NCBI GenBank assembly: GCA_014584705.1
Contig: JACTMJ010000028.1
Coordinates: 50,780-114,779, forward strand
Length of the DNA: 64,000 bases
Origin: Acidobacteriota bacterium
GTDB taxonomy: Bacteria; Acidobacteriota; Terriglobia; Bryobacterales; Bryobacteraceae
Direction of reading: 5' to 3'
Of the stretch, positions 9,543-18,504 are shown piece by piece. The notes under the pieces were generated by a model that saw only the letters and a list, made by a program, of their open reading frames with translations, did no database searches and was not told the DNA's origin. The position numbers and the translations under genes are program-made. The first letter of the stretch is position 1. Each line of letters begins with the position of its first letter.

Positions 9543-11222
9543 AAGCCCCAGAATCTGCTTATCGGCCGCCAGCCGGTCGCGCAGCCGTTCATAACGAACG
9601 CTCTGCACGATCTGTCCGTTATCGAGCGCCATGCAGGCGGCGGTCGCGGCCGATTGCCCCATCACCATGAACACCGGCTCCATGCGGATAGAGCCATAGG
9701 CAATGTGAGACGCCCCCAGGCATATCGGCACCAGCAGATTGCCCGCCTCTTCCTTCTTCGGCACGATGGATTGGTAGCTGATGGGGTACGGCTTGAACCC
9801 GCCCTTCTGCACGTTCCCTTCATTCCGCACGAAGCCCGCCGTGGTCACGTAGCGCTGCACGTTGTGGGAATCCATCCCGTAAGCGCCCATGCCCACGGAG
9901 TCCTTCGCCAACTCGCGCGCTTCCACATGATGCTGGGTCATCACCACCGGGCTCAGCATCCGCCGCGCTTCCCGCACGTAAATCTGCGTAGGAAAATGCC
10001 CGTTCGTCACGAACTCATCCTTCGGCCAACCCCACTGCCGGTACCAATCGCGAATCGGCTTCGGCACGCGCGTATGGTTTTGCAGCGTCCACAGGTATCC
10101 CTTCGTGTAGACTTGGTGCCGTTCGACGATGCGCTGCCGCACGGCATAGTCTCCATCGGGATACTCGTAGTTCGCCCCCATGTAATCGGTCGAAACCGCG
10201 CCATGGTTATTCGTATCGGTCTTGGCATTGGGCAGCGGATCCCACTTCTGCGATGGCCTGTGATACTTTCCGCTCTCGGCATAGCGAAGCAGCATCTCGT
10301 GGTCCAGTTCGTTGTAACCCTCGGGTTTCTCGATGGGCAACTGATTCCCCTTGGCCGTGGTCATGCAAAGGCGGAAGCAGTATGCCTGGATGCGATGGTC
10401 CCCCTCGCCCTCCACGCCGGGGCCTTTCGGATCGATAATCGGCAGCAGGCCGCTCTTCGGGTTTCCCGCCTTCACATACGGATCCACGTTGCATCCGTCC
10501 GGAAACTGGTGCAGATGCTTCCAGCCCGCCTGCACCCCGTTGTAAGTCTCCTGATACTTCGCGTTGGCTTCCCGCCCGGTGGTATAGCTCACGCCCGCCT
10601 TGGCCAGCAGATCGCCCTCGTACGAGGCATCGATGAACATGCCGCCCGTGTAAACGGTGCCATCCTCCATTGCAATGGATTCGATCCAGGGGCCGGACTT
10701 CTTCACGCCGCGGCCGGGGCGCAAATCGAGGCGCTTGCCGGTCTCCACCTCGATACCGTGCTCCCGCATGAGGTCCCGGTACACTTCCGAGGCGATCTTC
10801 GGTTCAAAGGTCCACATGGCGTCTTCGCCGTGGACGTTCTCCGAATGCCGTTTCGTATAGTAATCGGCGCGGCTCTCCCACGCCCACATCCCTTCCGGGT
10901 CATACTTGGCTTTGATGCGCTGGTAGTATTCGCGGGCAATGCCCCCGATCACCTGCTTGTTGCCGATGTCGGTCCAACTCAGGCCGCCCGTGGTGAGCCC
11001 GCCGACATGCCCATCCGGGTCAAGCAGCAGCACAGTCTTGCCCATCCGCCGCACCTGCACCGCGGCCGCGATTCCGGCCGAGGTCGCACCATAGATCACG
11101 ACTTCCGCCATGCCGGATGCGGCAGCCAGCCGCTGCGCACCCATCGTGGCCAGCAGCGGGGAGGCCAGCCACAGGAAGCTCTCGCGGCGGCTAAAGGAAG
11201 GAATCGCGGGATTCGGTTTCAT
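9531..11222 (-). CDS. Tat-tagged FAD-dependent oxidoreductase
   Basis: The ATG at 11222 gives 563 residues. A twin-arginine-like signal (FSRRESFLWLASPLL, residues about 9-23) is followed by the dinucleotide-binding fold VVIYGATSAGIAAAVQVRRMG and the DPDGHVGGLTTGGLSW region typical of the FAD_oxidored family (PF12831). Later blocks FIDASYEGDLLAKAGVSYT and IRMEPVFMVMGQSAATAACMAL complete the FAD domain. The substrate of this family is generally unknown. The gene lies 11 bases downstream of an unknown membrane-protein gene on the same strand, so the two are probably co-transcribed. Confidence 0.85.
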   Translation of the reverse strand: MKPNPAIPSFSRRESFLWLASPLLATMGAQRLAAASGMAEVVIYGATSAGIAAAVQVRRMGKTVLLLDPDGHVGGLTTGGLSWTDIGNKQVIGGIAREYYQRIKAKYDPEGMWAWESRADYYTKRHSENVHGEDAMWTFEPKIASEVYRDLMREHGIEVETGKRLDLRPGRGVKKSGPWIESIAMEDGTVYTGGMFIDASYEGDLLAKAGVSYTTGREANAKYQETYNGVQAGWKHLHQFPDGCNVDPYVKAGNPKSGLLPIIDPKGPGVEGEGDHRIQAYCFRLCMTTAKGNQLPIEKPEGYNELDHEMLLRYAESGKYHRPSQKWDPLPNAKTDTNNHGAVSTDYMGANYEYPDGDYAVRQRIVERHQVYTKGYLWTLQNHTRVPKPIRDWYRQWGWPKDEFVTNGHFPTQIYVREARRMLSPVVMTQHHVEARELAKDSVGMGAYGMDSHNVQRYVTTAGFVRNEGNVQKGGFKPYPISYQSIVPKKEEAGNLLVPICLGASHIAYGSIRMEPVFMVMGQSAATAACMALDNGQIVQSVRYERLRDRLAADKQILGLAPA

Positions 11223-11233
11223 CTTGTCTGCGA

Positions 11234-12556
11234 TTATATGCTGGAACGCGCGCTCAGCCGCTCCGCGCCGCGCAGCCGGGAGCAGATTCGCCAGACAACC
11301 AATGTGGCTGCCACAAACATCGCATACTCGGCATAGCTTGGATGCCCGTACCAGGCCCGCATCGCGGAACTTGTCGTGGTCACCGCAAACGCCGTAGACG
11401 TCATCAGCAGAAACATCCTCGGGAGGCGATCCCGGCCCGCCACGCGCAGCCGCTCCACCGCTTTCCAGAAGACCAGCGCCCCCGTCACGGCGAGCGCCAC
11501 GCCCGCCCACATCGGCCCGATGGCAAGGTCTCCGTAGTAGGCTTCCGCCAGGTCCATCAGGAACGCGAAACACGTCATCGTCATCGCAATATGCCACGCC
11601 AGCGTTTCCGAACGGAGAGCCACAAGCAGAAGCGTCACCCCCACGATCGAGTACCCGAAGCGGAAAATCCCCGCATATTCGAAGGGCACCGCCGCGCCGA
11701 TCAGGAGGATGCTGGCCAGCAGCAGAAGCCTCCCGCTCGGCCGGTTCGCTTCCTCCGCACTCTCCGGTCCCCTTGCACCGCGCTGCTCAGCCAATTCCGC
11801 CCTGCTCCGCCACGCCGCCCAGCCAAGCGCGAGGCCGAACAGCAATCCGAAGGTGTACTCCATCCCTTTCCACCAGGGCCAGAATTCCGGATTGAGCGTT
11901 GAGTTTCGGCCCGCGGCCAGCAACGCGCCGCCCAACCCGAAACCCAGTCCTCCGCCCACGAAGGAAGCCAGCGCGAAACGCAGCATCGGCGCATTCCACC
12001 GGATGGCGAGCAGCACCACCAGCAGCGCTACCGTTCCCAGCAGCAGCCCGGCCCACATTTCCTCGCGCGGGCGGTCCAGCCGATTCGAAAAGTAAATCAA
12101 CTTGGGCACATTCACCCAACGCCACCCCGCCCAGGTGCCCGCCAGCATCGCGCCCAGCGCGGCCGCCACCTGCATGCGCGAGTAGCGCCGTATCGTGAAC
12201 CCGAGGCCCAGCACCGCGCCGCCCGAGAGGCCCCAGATCGCGCCCTTCAGTGTAAGCCCCAGCAAGCCCCAGGGCATCGTTGCAACATCGGATGCCAGCC
12301 CCACCGTCTGCCCGTAGGTCATCTGTCCGCCGAACCCGATCCCCACCGCGCCGAACGCCGCAACCATACCCGTCCGAACGGAGACCTCCTCCCCGGCGGC
12401 CGGATCGTCCATCGCGAGCAGCCACGCCAGTGCCAGCGCCACCATCGCGCCCGGAATCATCGCCCCCAGCGGTCCTCCGCCGATAAACCCGCGAAACGCC
12501 CATCCGAGCGACATCGCGCACGCCGGAAACAGCAGAAACGCAACGTGCTTCGTCAT
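11234..12556 (-). CDS. Polytopic membrane protein of unknown function
   Basis: I chose the ATG at 12556 because AAGGAGG lies just upstream, although the spacing is short. An ATG at 12580 is possible. The 440-residue product is almost entirely hydrophobic helices separated by short loops, with many Gly-rich segments (WAFRGFIGGGPLGAMIPGAMVA, LASFVGGGLGFGLGGALLAAG). I count roughly ten to twelve membrane spans. I do not recognise the family and see no transporter signature. It precedes the exported FAD oxidoreductase with an 11-base gap, which suggests a membrane partner or electron-transfer/transport role for that enzyme. That is inference only. Confidence 0.7.
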   Translation of the reverse strand: MTKHVAFLLFPACAMSLGWAFRGFIGGGPLGAMIPGAMVALALAWLLAMDDPAAGEEVSVRTGMVAAFGAVGIGFGGQMTYGQTVGLASDVATMPWGLLGLTLKGAIWGLSGGAVLGLGFTIRRYSRMQVAAALGAMLAGTWAGWRWVNVPKLIYFSNRLDRPREEMWAGLLLGTVALLVVLLAIRWNAPMLRFALASFVGGGLGFGLGGALLAAGRNSTLNPEFWPWWKGMEYTFGLLFGLALGWAAWRSRAELAEQRGARGPESAEEANRPSGRLLLLASILLIGAAVPFEYAGIFRFGYSIVGVTLLLVALRSETLAWHIAMTMTCFAFLMDLAEAYYGDLAIGPMWAGVALAVTGALVFWKAVERLRVAGRDRLPRMFLLMTSTAFAVTTTSSAMRAWYGHPSYAEYAMFVAATLVVWRICSRLRGAERLSARSSI

Positions 12557-12785
12557 CTTCCTCCTTGTGCCAGGCATCATTGGCTTCGACTATCCTGCCA
12601 GAGTTCGCCGCATCCTCCAACTGCCCCGCATTCCTGTCGCATTCCGGCCACGGCCGCCGATTTTCCGTCGCAAAAATTCTGACACACCAACCCGGCCTGC
12701 GCGAAACTTGTAATGGCTGCCGCCCGTCCCGCCGGACGCACTTGCACGGGCCCGCGCGGCCATCGACAACCAGGAGGGAAATCCC

Positions 12786-13664
12786 ATGCCATGCGACCCG
12801 GAACTGCTGCGGCACGTAAACCTCTTCGCACTCCTCGACGACGAAGAACGCGCGGTGCTTGCGGCGCATGTGGAGTTGCGCACCTTCGCCGTCGGTCAGG
12901 TGATCTACCTGCGAGGCCAACCCGGCGGACGCGGCTATGTTGTCGTTCAAGGAAATGTCGAAGTGGCCACGGTGGATGAAGACGACCAGGAGCTGATTCT
13001 TGCCGAAACCGGCCCGGGCGGCTTCTTCGGTTTCGCTTCGCTACTCAACGAGAGCGCGCATCAAACGACGGCCCGCGCCGTCGTCCCCAGTGAATGTGTG
13101 GAGATTGATCACGAGGATCTGGTGCAACTCGTGCGGCGCAAACCGGACGCCGGGCTCGACATGCTCACCACCATCAGCCGCCAGATGCACGCGGTGCAGG
13201 AGGTCGCACGCTCGCGTTCCATGCGCAACCCCAACGAAGTCATTGCCCAGGAAGAAACCTTCGGCGATCACGTCGCCGACACCGTTGCCCGCTTCGGCGG
13301 TTCCTGGAACTTCATCATCCTCTTCACGGTCCTCTTGAGCATGTACGTGCTCGTCAACTTCGAACTGCGTGAAGAAGCATGGGACCCTTATCCCTACATC
13401 CTGCTCAACCTCTTCCTCTCCATGCTCGCCGCCCTCCAGGCACCCGTTATCATGATGAGCCAGAACCGGCAGGACGCCAAAGACCGTCTGCGCGCCGAGC
13501 TCGATTTCGGGGTCAACCGCCGCGCGGAGCAGGAAGTCCGCGTCATTAGCAAGAAACTCAGCAGCGTGGAGTTGCAGTTGGAAGCGCTCTCGGAAGCGTT
13601 CAAGAGGAACCCCACTGCAAACTCCGGGGGAGGAACACCACAGGCTCCGAAGGCGTCCGCTTAG
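12786..13664 (+). CDS. Cyclic-nucleotide-binding domain fused to DUF1003 membrane domain
   Basis: A 292-residue protein starting at the ATG at 12786, with CAGGAGGG upstream. Residues about 8-125 form a cNMP-binding beta-barrel (LFALLDDEERAVLAAHVEL, then GQVIYLRGQPGGRGYVVVQG, GGFFGFASLLNE). I do not see a strict phosphate-binding-cassette Arg, so nucleotide binding is uncertain. Residues about 155-250 form a DUF1003 domain with two membrane helices (FIILFTVLLSMYVLVNFEL; YPYILLNLFLSMLAALQAPVIMMSQNRQ) and the typical coiled tail RAELDFGVNRRAEQEV. Such fusions suggest ligand-gated control of a membrane protein. The gene is isolated and is convergent with the response-regulator gene. Confidence 0.88.
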   Translation: MPCDPELLRHVNLFALLDDEERAVLAAHVELRTFAVGQVIYLRGQPGGRGYVVVQGNVEVATVDEDDQELILAETGPGGFFGFASLLNESAHQTTARAVVPSECVEIDHEDLVQLVRRKPDAGLDMLTTISRQMHAVQEVARSRSMRNPNEVIAQEETFGDHVADTVARFGGSWNFIILFTVLLSMYVLVNFELREEAWDPYPYILLNLFLSMLAALQAPVIMMSQNRQDAKDRLRAELDFGVNRRAEQEVRVISKKLSSVELQLEALSEAFKRNPTANSGGGTPQAPKASA

Positions 13665-13676
13665 ACTCCCGGCGCA

Positions 13677-14321
13677 TCAATCAATCAATCCGTTGCGAAT
13701 CGCGAACCGCACCAATTCGCTCGTGCTGTGCAGGTTGAGTTTCTCCATCACACGCCCTCGGTGCGCCTCTACCGTGTACACGCTCAAGCCCAGCTTGGTG
13801 GCGATCTCCTTGTTAATCAGCCCTTCCGCGATCATCTGGAGCACTTCCCGCTCCCGGCTGCTCAGCAGATCGATGGGGTTGGTGACGTGCCTGCGGTAAT
13901 CGCTCAGCACCGCCTCGCTCACCGCCGGGCTGATGTAGCCGTCGCCCCGGGCCACGGCCCTCACGGCGTTGAGGAAATCCGTGTCGACTGCATCCTTGAG
14001 CAGGTATCCCCGCGCGCCCGCCCGCAGAATCTCCCTAACGTAAACGGCGTCCTTGTGCATGCTCAGCGCGAGAATCCGGCTTCGCGGAGCTTCCTCCTGA
14101 ATGCGCCGCGTGGCCTCGATTCCGTTCAGCTCGGGCATGGCGACATCCATCACGATCACGTCCGGCTTCAGCGCGAGCGCTTTCTCAATGGCCTCGCGGC
14201 CGTTGGTAGCTTCGGCGATCACATCCATATCTTCCTGCGTCCGCAGAATCGCGGAAAATCCCTGCCGCACCACGCTGTGGTCATCGGCCAGCAGAATTCG
14301 GATCTTAGGCTGGGACGTCAT
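13677..14321 (-). CDS. NarL/FixJ-family response regulator
   Basis: The ATG at 14321 gives 214 residues and overlaps the 3' end of the sensor kinase gene by 17 bases. An upstream ATG at 14351 is possible. The receiver domain has the acidic pair (LLADDHSVV), the phospho-acceptor Asp in VIVMDVAMPELNG and the conserved Lys in GYLLKDAV. The C-terminal LuxR-type helix-turn-helix (LSSREREVLQMIAEGLINKEIA...VEAHRGRVMEKL) binds DNA. It pairs with the adjacent histidine kinase. Its targets are unknown, but the divergent lipid-modification unit beyond the kinase gene is an obvious candidate. Confidence 0.93.
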   Translation of the reverse strand: MTSQPKIRILLADDHSVVRQGFSAILRTQEDMDVIAEATNGREAIEKALALKPDVIVMDVAMPELNGIEATRRIQEEAPRSRILALSMHKDAVYVREILRAGARGYLLKDAVDTDFLNAVRAVARGDGYISPAVSEAVLSDYRRHVTNPIDLLSSREREVLQMIAEGLINKEIATKLGLSVYTVEAHRGRVMEKLNLHSTSELVRFAIRNGLID

Positions 14322-15687
14322 CGGTTGTATGCTCCAAGGGCAAATCCGCAATCACTTCGAGCCCTCCTCCGTCCGGCATCCGAATCGACAGTTCCCCGCC
14401 AGCCTGCACGGCGCGTGCGCGCATCCCCACGAGCCCGATCCCATTGCCACTATTGTTTCTCCGCGTCATTCCCTTCCCGTTGTCGGCAACTCGCAATCGC
14501 ACTCTTCCCCCTCCGGATACCAGGCTCACCTCCACCGCAGTGGCCCCGGCGTGCCGCGCGATGTTCGTCAGAGCCTCCTGCGTGATACGGAACAGGTGCG
14601 TTTCCGCGCGCTCGGGAAGGCGCGACAGCACGTCGGATTCGTAGGACACCTGCACGCCCGTCCGCTGCTGGAAGCGTTCGCAAAGCCAGCGAACGGCGGC
14701 GTCCAGGCCGAAATCGTCCAGAATCACGGGCCGCAACAGTTGCGAAAGTTCGCGCACATTGGAGATGGAATCATCCACCAGATGAATACAATCCGCGCGC
14801 CGCTCCTCAAATCCGCCCGGCGCAAGCGCAATCAGATTCGCCTTCACGGCCGCAAGCGATTGCCCAAGTTCGTCGTGCAATTCGTGGGAAAACCGGCGCG
14901 CCGCCTCCTCCTGCCCTTGCAGCATCTGCCACGACACGCGGTTCAATTCGTTCGCCTGCCGGTCCAGTTGATGCAGCGTGGTGGCCGCGAAGCGCAGCGT
15001 CAGCCCGGCGCATAGCACCGCAAGGCCCAGACACACGGCGAGCAAAGAGAGCGAAACCGTCACCATGCTGTTCGCCTGCGTTTCGAGCGACTTCCCATCC
15101 GCGATCGCCCCGCGCGAATTTGCCAGCAGGATGACGTCTGATAACTGCTGCACCCGCTGATGGTGCTGAAAAAGCAGTTCCAGCGATTGCGGATCCCGCT
15201 GCGGATTGCGCGTCAGAGAACGGGCCAGCGCGGAGAAATCCTCGGTTGCCTCCACAATTTCGTCCCATCCTTCCGGCGCGGACTCCTCGTCGTCCTCCTC
15301 CCGGAGTTTCTTGAGCGTCTCGTCCAACTGGTCCAGTCTCCCCAGAATCGCGTCCTCGCCGGCGGGGCCCGGCCGTCTGAGTAGCCGGTAGATCACGTCA
15401 GACATCGTACTCTGCTCCAACTCGAGCTGCTGCAGCAGGCCCGCCGTGATGCGCTGTTCCGAGGAAAGGCGCGCCGCGCTCTGGTGCATCGCCTGGGCGT
15501 TGCGCAATCCGATCACTCCCGCGCTCAGCAGCACCAGAATCACCAGCGCAAACCCCACATAGAGGATCCGAAGCAGATTCTTGTTCGTGATGGGAGTTTC
15601 GAGCGCATTGCCGACCGGCGCGGACTCCCGTCCCGGCAGTGCCGGCACGAGCCGCAATCGGCCATCATCCCTCGGAGCATTCGCCAT
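14305..15687 (-). CDS. Sensor histidine kinase (HisKA_3/HATPase)
   Basis: A 460-residue NarX-like kinase. Two membrane helices (about 40-62 and 208-232) bracket a largely helical periplasmic domain with acidic stretches (REEDDEESAPEGWDE). A HAMP-like linker leads to the HisKA_3 box RRFSHELHDELGQS, where His271 in HDE is the expected phosphorylation site. The ATPase domain ends with DNGKGMTRRNNSGNGIGLVGM (N/G1/G2 boxes). It overlaps the response-regulator gene and is divergent from the MprF-like synthase gene. The signal is unknown. The helical sensor resembles four-helix-bundle sensors, which is an inference from composition. Confidence 0.92.
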   Translation of the reverse strand: MANAPRDDGRLRLVPALPGRESAPVGNALETPITNKNLLRILYVGFALVILVLLSAGVIGLRNAQAMHQSAARLSSEQRITAGLLQQLELEQSTMSDVIYRLLRRPGPAGEDAILGRLDQLDETLKKLREEDDEESAPEGWDEIVEATEDFSALARSLTRNPQRDPQSLELLFQHHQRVQQLSDVILLANSRGAIADGKSLETQANSMVTVSLSLLAVCLGLAVLCAGLTLRFAATTLHQLDRQANELNRVSWQMLQGQEEAARRFSHELHDELGQSLAAVKANLIALAPGGFEERRADCIHLVDDSISNVRELSQLLRPVILDDFGLDAAVRWLCERFQQRTGVQVSYESDVLSRLPERAETHLFRITQEALTNIARHAGATAVEVSLVSGGGRVRLRVADNGKGMTRRNNSGNGIGLVGMRARAVQAGGELSIRMPDGGGLEVIADLPLEHTTDDVPA

Positions 15688-15895
15688 CCGCGCGCGGGTC
15701 CTTATTGCATCATCCAGGATTCATCGGCGCTTCGCTATCCCTTGCGAAGGCTATCCGCGTCCCGTTTCACCCGAACGTTGCATATCGCGGGTTGCGGCGA
15801 TCCCCTGGACAGGCGATGGTACTCCCGCCCGCGATTCACGTACCCTAGGAGTGTCGGAGCTTCCGCGTGAACTCGCCGGGGCCGGCCTCTGGCCT

Positions 15896-17725
15896 ATGCG
15901 CCATCAACCCAGCACCGAAGCCGCTTCCCCCTTGCCGCCACAATCCGCGGCATTGCTCGCCGCGCCGGAGGGCCGGTTGCCGAGTTCATGGGAGGGCGCG
16001 AACCCCAGAGAAGCAATCTTCCCATCCCGCCGGGAAGCGCTTGGGCGTTCCCCGATCCTTCCCCAATCTTCGTGGCTCGTCGCCGCCGTTGCCGCGCTCA
16101 CGCTCGCCAGCGGCATCCTGAACGTCTATTCCGTCATGGGCCACGACGCGGCCGGGCGAACGGAGACTTTGCGCCATCTCTTCCCGATGGAATTCGTTCA
16201 CTTCTCCCGCTCGGCGGTCCTGCTGATCGGCTACGGGCTGATTCTGCTCTCCGTCAACATTCTGCGCCGCAAGCGCACGGCGTGGTATCTCGCGGTGGCC
16301 GCGACGTCCTTCTCCGCGCTGTTTCATTTCACGAAGGGGCTGGATTATGAACAAGTCTCCGTCAGCGCCCTGCTTGTGATCGCGCTGCTGGTTACGCGAA
16401 ATCTGTTCACGGTGCGCAGCCGCATCACCGGCTGGAGGGAGATCGCGTCCCGTGTCGCCGTCATCGCCCTCATCGCCTTCGCCTATGGCGTGATGGGCTT
16501 CTGGCTGCTCGAACCGATCGAGTTCCGCAACAACTTCGCCTGGCGCGAAGCCATGCTGCATGCCGCCACTTACCTGACGCTGGGAAAAGATCCCGAGATC
16601 GTACCGCATACCCGCTATGCCGTCTGGTTCCTCCAATCCCTCGAACTGACGTCCACCATGGTTCTGTTCTACGCGGGCTATCTCTTCTTCCGGCCCGCTT
16701 ACTACGCGTTCCGGCTTCATCCCCACGATCTTCACGAGGCCGGGCAAATTGTCACCCGCCACGGCCGCGCCGGCCTCGATTTCTTCAAGGTGTGGCCGGA
16801 CAAGAGCTTCTTCTTTTCCCGCAGCCGCCAGAGCTTTCTTGCCTATCGCGTGGGTGCCGGTTTCGCCGTTGTCCTTGGGGATCCCGTCGGCCCCCGCGAG
16901 GAGTTCCCCTCCCTGGTACGGGATTTTTCCGCGTTCTGCCACGACAACGATTGGCCCTTCGCCTTTCACCAGACCACTTCCGAATTGCTGGACTTCTACG
17001 AGTCCCTTGGCCTCCAACGCTTCAAGATTGGCGACGATGCGGTCGTGTTGCTTAGCCAGTTCTCGATCGAGGGCAGCCGCGGGAAAGCCTTGCGCGGAAG
17101 CGTCAACAAGATCGAGAAGGCTGGATATTCCCTTGCGGTCTACAATGCCCCTCTCGCCGACGCTCTGCTTGACGAAATGGAAGAGGTGTCGGATTCCTGG
17201 CTGAGTCTTCCCGGCCATCGCGAGCGGCAATTCACCCTCGGCAAGTTCGACAGGAACTATCTTCGCAAGACCACGGTGCTGGCCCTGCTCGATTCCGTCG
17301 GCTCGATGCAGGCTTTCCTGAACCTCATCCCGTCCTTCGCGCCGGGCGAGATTTCCCTGGATCTCATGCGCCGGCGCGCCGATTCCGTCAACGGCGTGAT
17401 GGATTACCTATTCACGAAAGCGATGCTCCACGCAAAAGCGCATGGGTTCACGCGTTTCTCGCTGGGTATGGCGCCGATGTCCGGGTTCCAGCCCGGTGAA
17501 GCCGCCAGCCCCGAAGAGAAGGCCATCCACCTGTTCTTCAAGAAGTGGAATTTGGGCTTTCGCTACCGGGGAATCCGGGACTATAAGGCCAAGTTCGCCA
17601 CGCAATGGGAACCGCGCTACGTGATTTACCGCAACCGTTTCGACCTCGCGCGGCTGGCTCTCGCCCTGCGGAAGGTCTCCGAGATCCCCGGCATGCGAAC
17701 CCCGGCTCCGGAGGATGGCGAATGA
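15896..17725 (+). CDS. MprF-like aminoacyl-phosphatidylglycerol synthase (DUF2156)
   Basis: Starting at the ATG at 15896 (the start is weakly supported; a GTG at 15851 is possible), the product has about 609 residues. The N-terminal half holds about six membrane helices (SSWLVAAVAALTLASG, SAVLLIGYGLILLSV, QVSVSALLVIALLVT, VAVIALIAFAYGVMGFWLL and others). The C-terminal half is the LPG_synthase_C/DUF2156 domain (FFKVWPDKSFFFSRSRQSFLAYRVG, LGDPVGP, SLGMAPMSGFQPGE). In MprF/LpiA this domain moves an amino acid from aminoacyl-tRNA to phosphatidylglycerol. The flippase half of MprF is absent here and is encoded two genes downstream. The 3' end overlaps the next gene by four bases (ATGA). The amino acid used cannot be told. 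Confidence 0.85.
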   Translation: MRHQPSTEAASPLPPQSAALLAAPEGRLPSSWEGANPREAIFPSRREALGRSPILPQSSWLVAAVAALTLASGILNVYSVMGHDAAGRTETLRHLFPMEFVHFSRSAVLLIGYGLILLSVNILRRKRTAWYLAVAATSFSALFHFTKGLDYEQVSVSALLVIALLVTRNLFTVRSRITGWREIASRVAVIALIAFAYGVMGFWLLEPIEFRNNFAWREAMLHAATYLTLGKDPEIVPHTRYAVWFLQSLELTSTMVLFYAGYLFFRPAYYAFRLHPHDLHEAGQIVTRHGRAGLDFFKVWPDKSFFFSRSRQSFLAYRVGAGFAVVLGDPVGPREEFPSLVRDFSAFCHDNDWPFAFHQTTSELLDFYESLGLQRFKIGDDAVVLLSQFSIEGSRGKALRGSVNKIEKAGYSLAVYNAPLADALLDEMEEVSDSWLSLPGHRERQFTLGKFDRNYLRKTTVLALLDSVGSMQAFLNLIPSFAPGEISLDLMRRRADSVNGVMDYLFTKAMLHAKAHGFTRFSLGMAPMSGFQPGEAASPEEKAIHLFFKKWNLGFRYRGIRDYKAKFATQWEPRYVIYRNRFDLARLALALRKVSEIPGMRTPAPEDGE

Positions 17726-18504
17726 AGACGTTGGCGCTTGCTCTCTTTTGCTTGACCCTGATCGCGCCCCTGAGCGACATGGCCGATTCTCGCGACCAAT
17801 GGCTCGTCCGGAAGAAGCCGCAGGAGATACGCTTTCTGGCCGCGACTGGCAGTCCCAGGCCGGAAGCGGTGATCTTCATGCCCGGCGACGGCGGCTGGAT
17901 CGGCTCCGCCGCCCAGATGGCGCGAATGGTAGCCTCGCTCGGCTACAACGTGTACGGTTTTGACGTCAAAACGTATCTCAGCGATTTCACCGGGAAAACC
18001 ACACTGAGCGAAGCGGAGATGGCCGCGGACTTGCGCGCGCTCGGCGCTTGGGTGCATCAGAAGTCCGGCCAGCCGGTAATCTATGCGGGATGGTCGCAAG
18101 GAGCGAACATGTCGCTTTTGGCGGGAGTGGCGTCGAAACCGGATGAGTACTGCCGCGGCGTCCTCGCGATCGGGATTACGGATCAGGCAGTCCTCGGCTG
18201 GCGCTTCATCGACAATCTCACCTATTTCACGCGACAGCTTCCCAACGAGCCCATGTTCTCCCCGTTTCCCCACATCAGGAAACTGACGCCGCTTCCTCTC
18301 GTGATGGTCGCGCCCACGCATGACGAATACGTCCCGATGGAAACCACGCGAAAAATTTTCGACGCCGCCGTGCAGCCGAAGCGGATCTTCATTGTCGAAG
18401 CCGAAGATCATCGTTTCTGGGGCGGTCGCGACGCTTTCCAAAAAGCGGTGCAAGAAGGTCTCCTGTTTCTTCACGACGCCGCGGGATCAGGGCCCACGTC
18501 GTGA
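17722..18504 (+). CDS. VirJ/AcvB-like alpha/beta hydrolase, exported
   Basis: A 260-residue protein with a signal peptide (MKTLALALFCLTLIAPLSDMA) and an alpha/beta-hydrolase fold. MPGDGGWIGSAAQMAR is the VirJ-type oxyanion region. GWSQGA gives the predicted nucleophile Ser, PTHDEYVP the acid and EDHRFWGG the His. It is the size of a single VirJ domain. From established work, AcvB of Agrobacterium hydrolyses lysyl-phosphatidylglycerol and is encoded with the synthase gene lpiA. The same pairing here suggests a periplasmic enzyme that removes the amino acid from the modified lipid. It overlaps the upstream gene by ATGA and the downstream gene by GTGA. The GWSQGA box differs from the usual GYSFGA, so the assignment is by fold and context. 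Confidence 0.75.
   Translation: MKTLALALFCLTLIAPLSDMADSRDQWLVRKKPQEIRFLAATGSPRPEAVIFMPGDGGWIGSAAQMARMVASLGYNVYGFDVKTYLSDFTGKTTLSEAEMAADLRALGAWVHQKSGQPVIYAGWSQGANMSLLAGVASKPDEYCRGVLAIGITDQAVLGWRFIDNLTYFTRQLPNEPMFSPFPHIRKLTPLPLVMVAPTHDEYVPMETTRKIFDAAVQPKRIFIVEAEDHRFWGGRDAFQKAVQEGLLFLHDAAGSGPTS

Noticed and set aside
9654..11336. A 560-residue plus-strand frame opposite the FAD oxidoreductase gene
   Set aside because: Arg/His/Pro-rich composition with no motif; antisense shadow of a well-supported gene.
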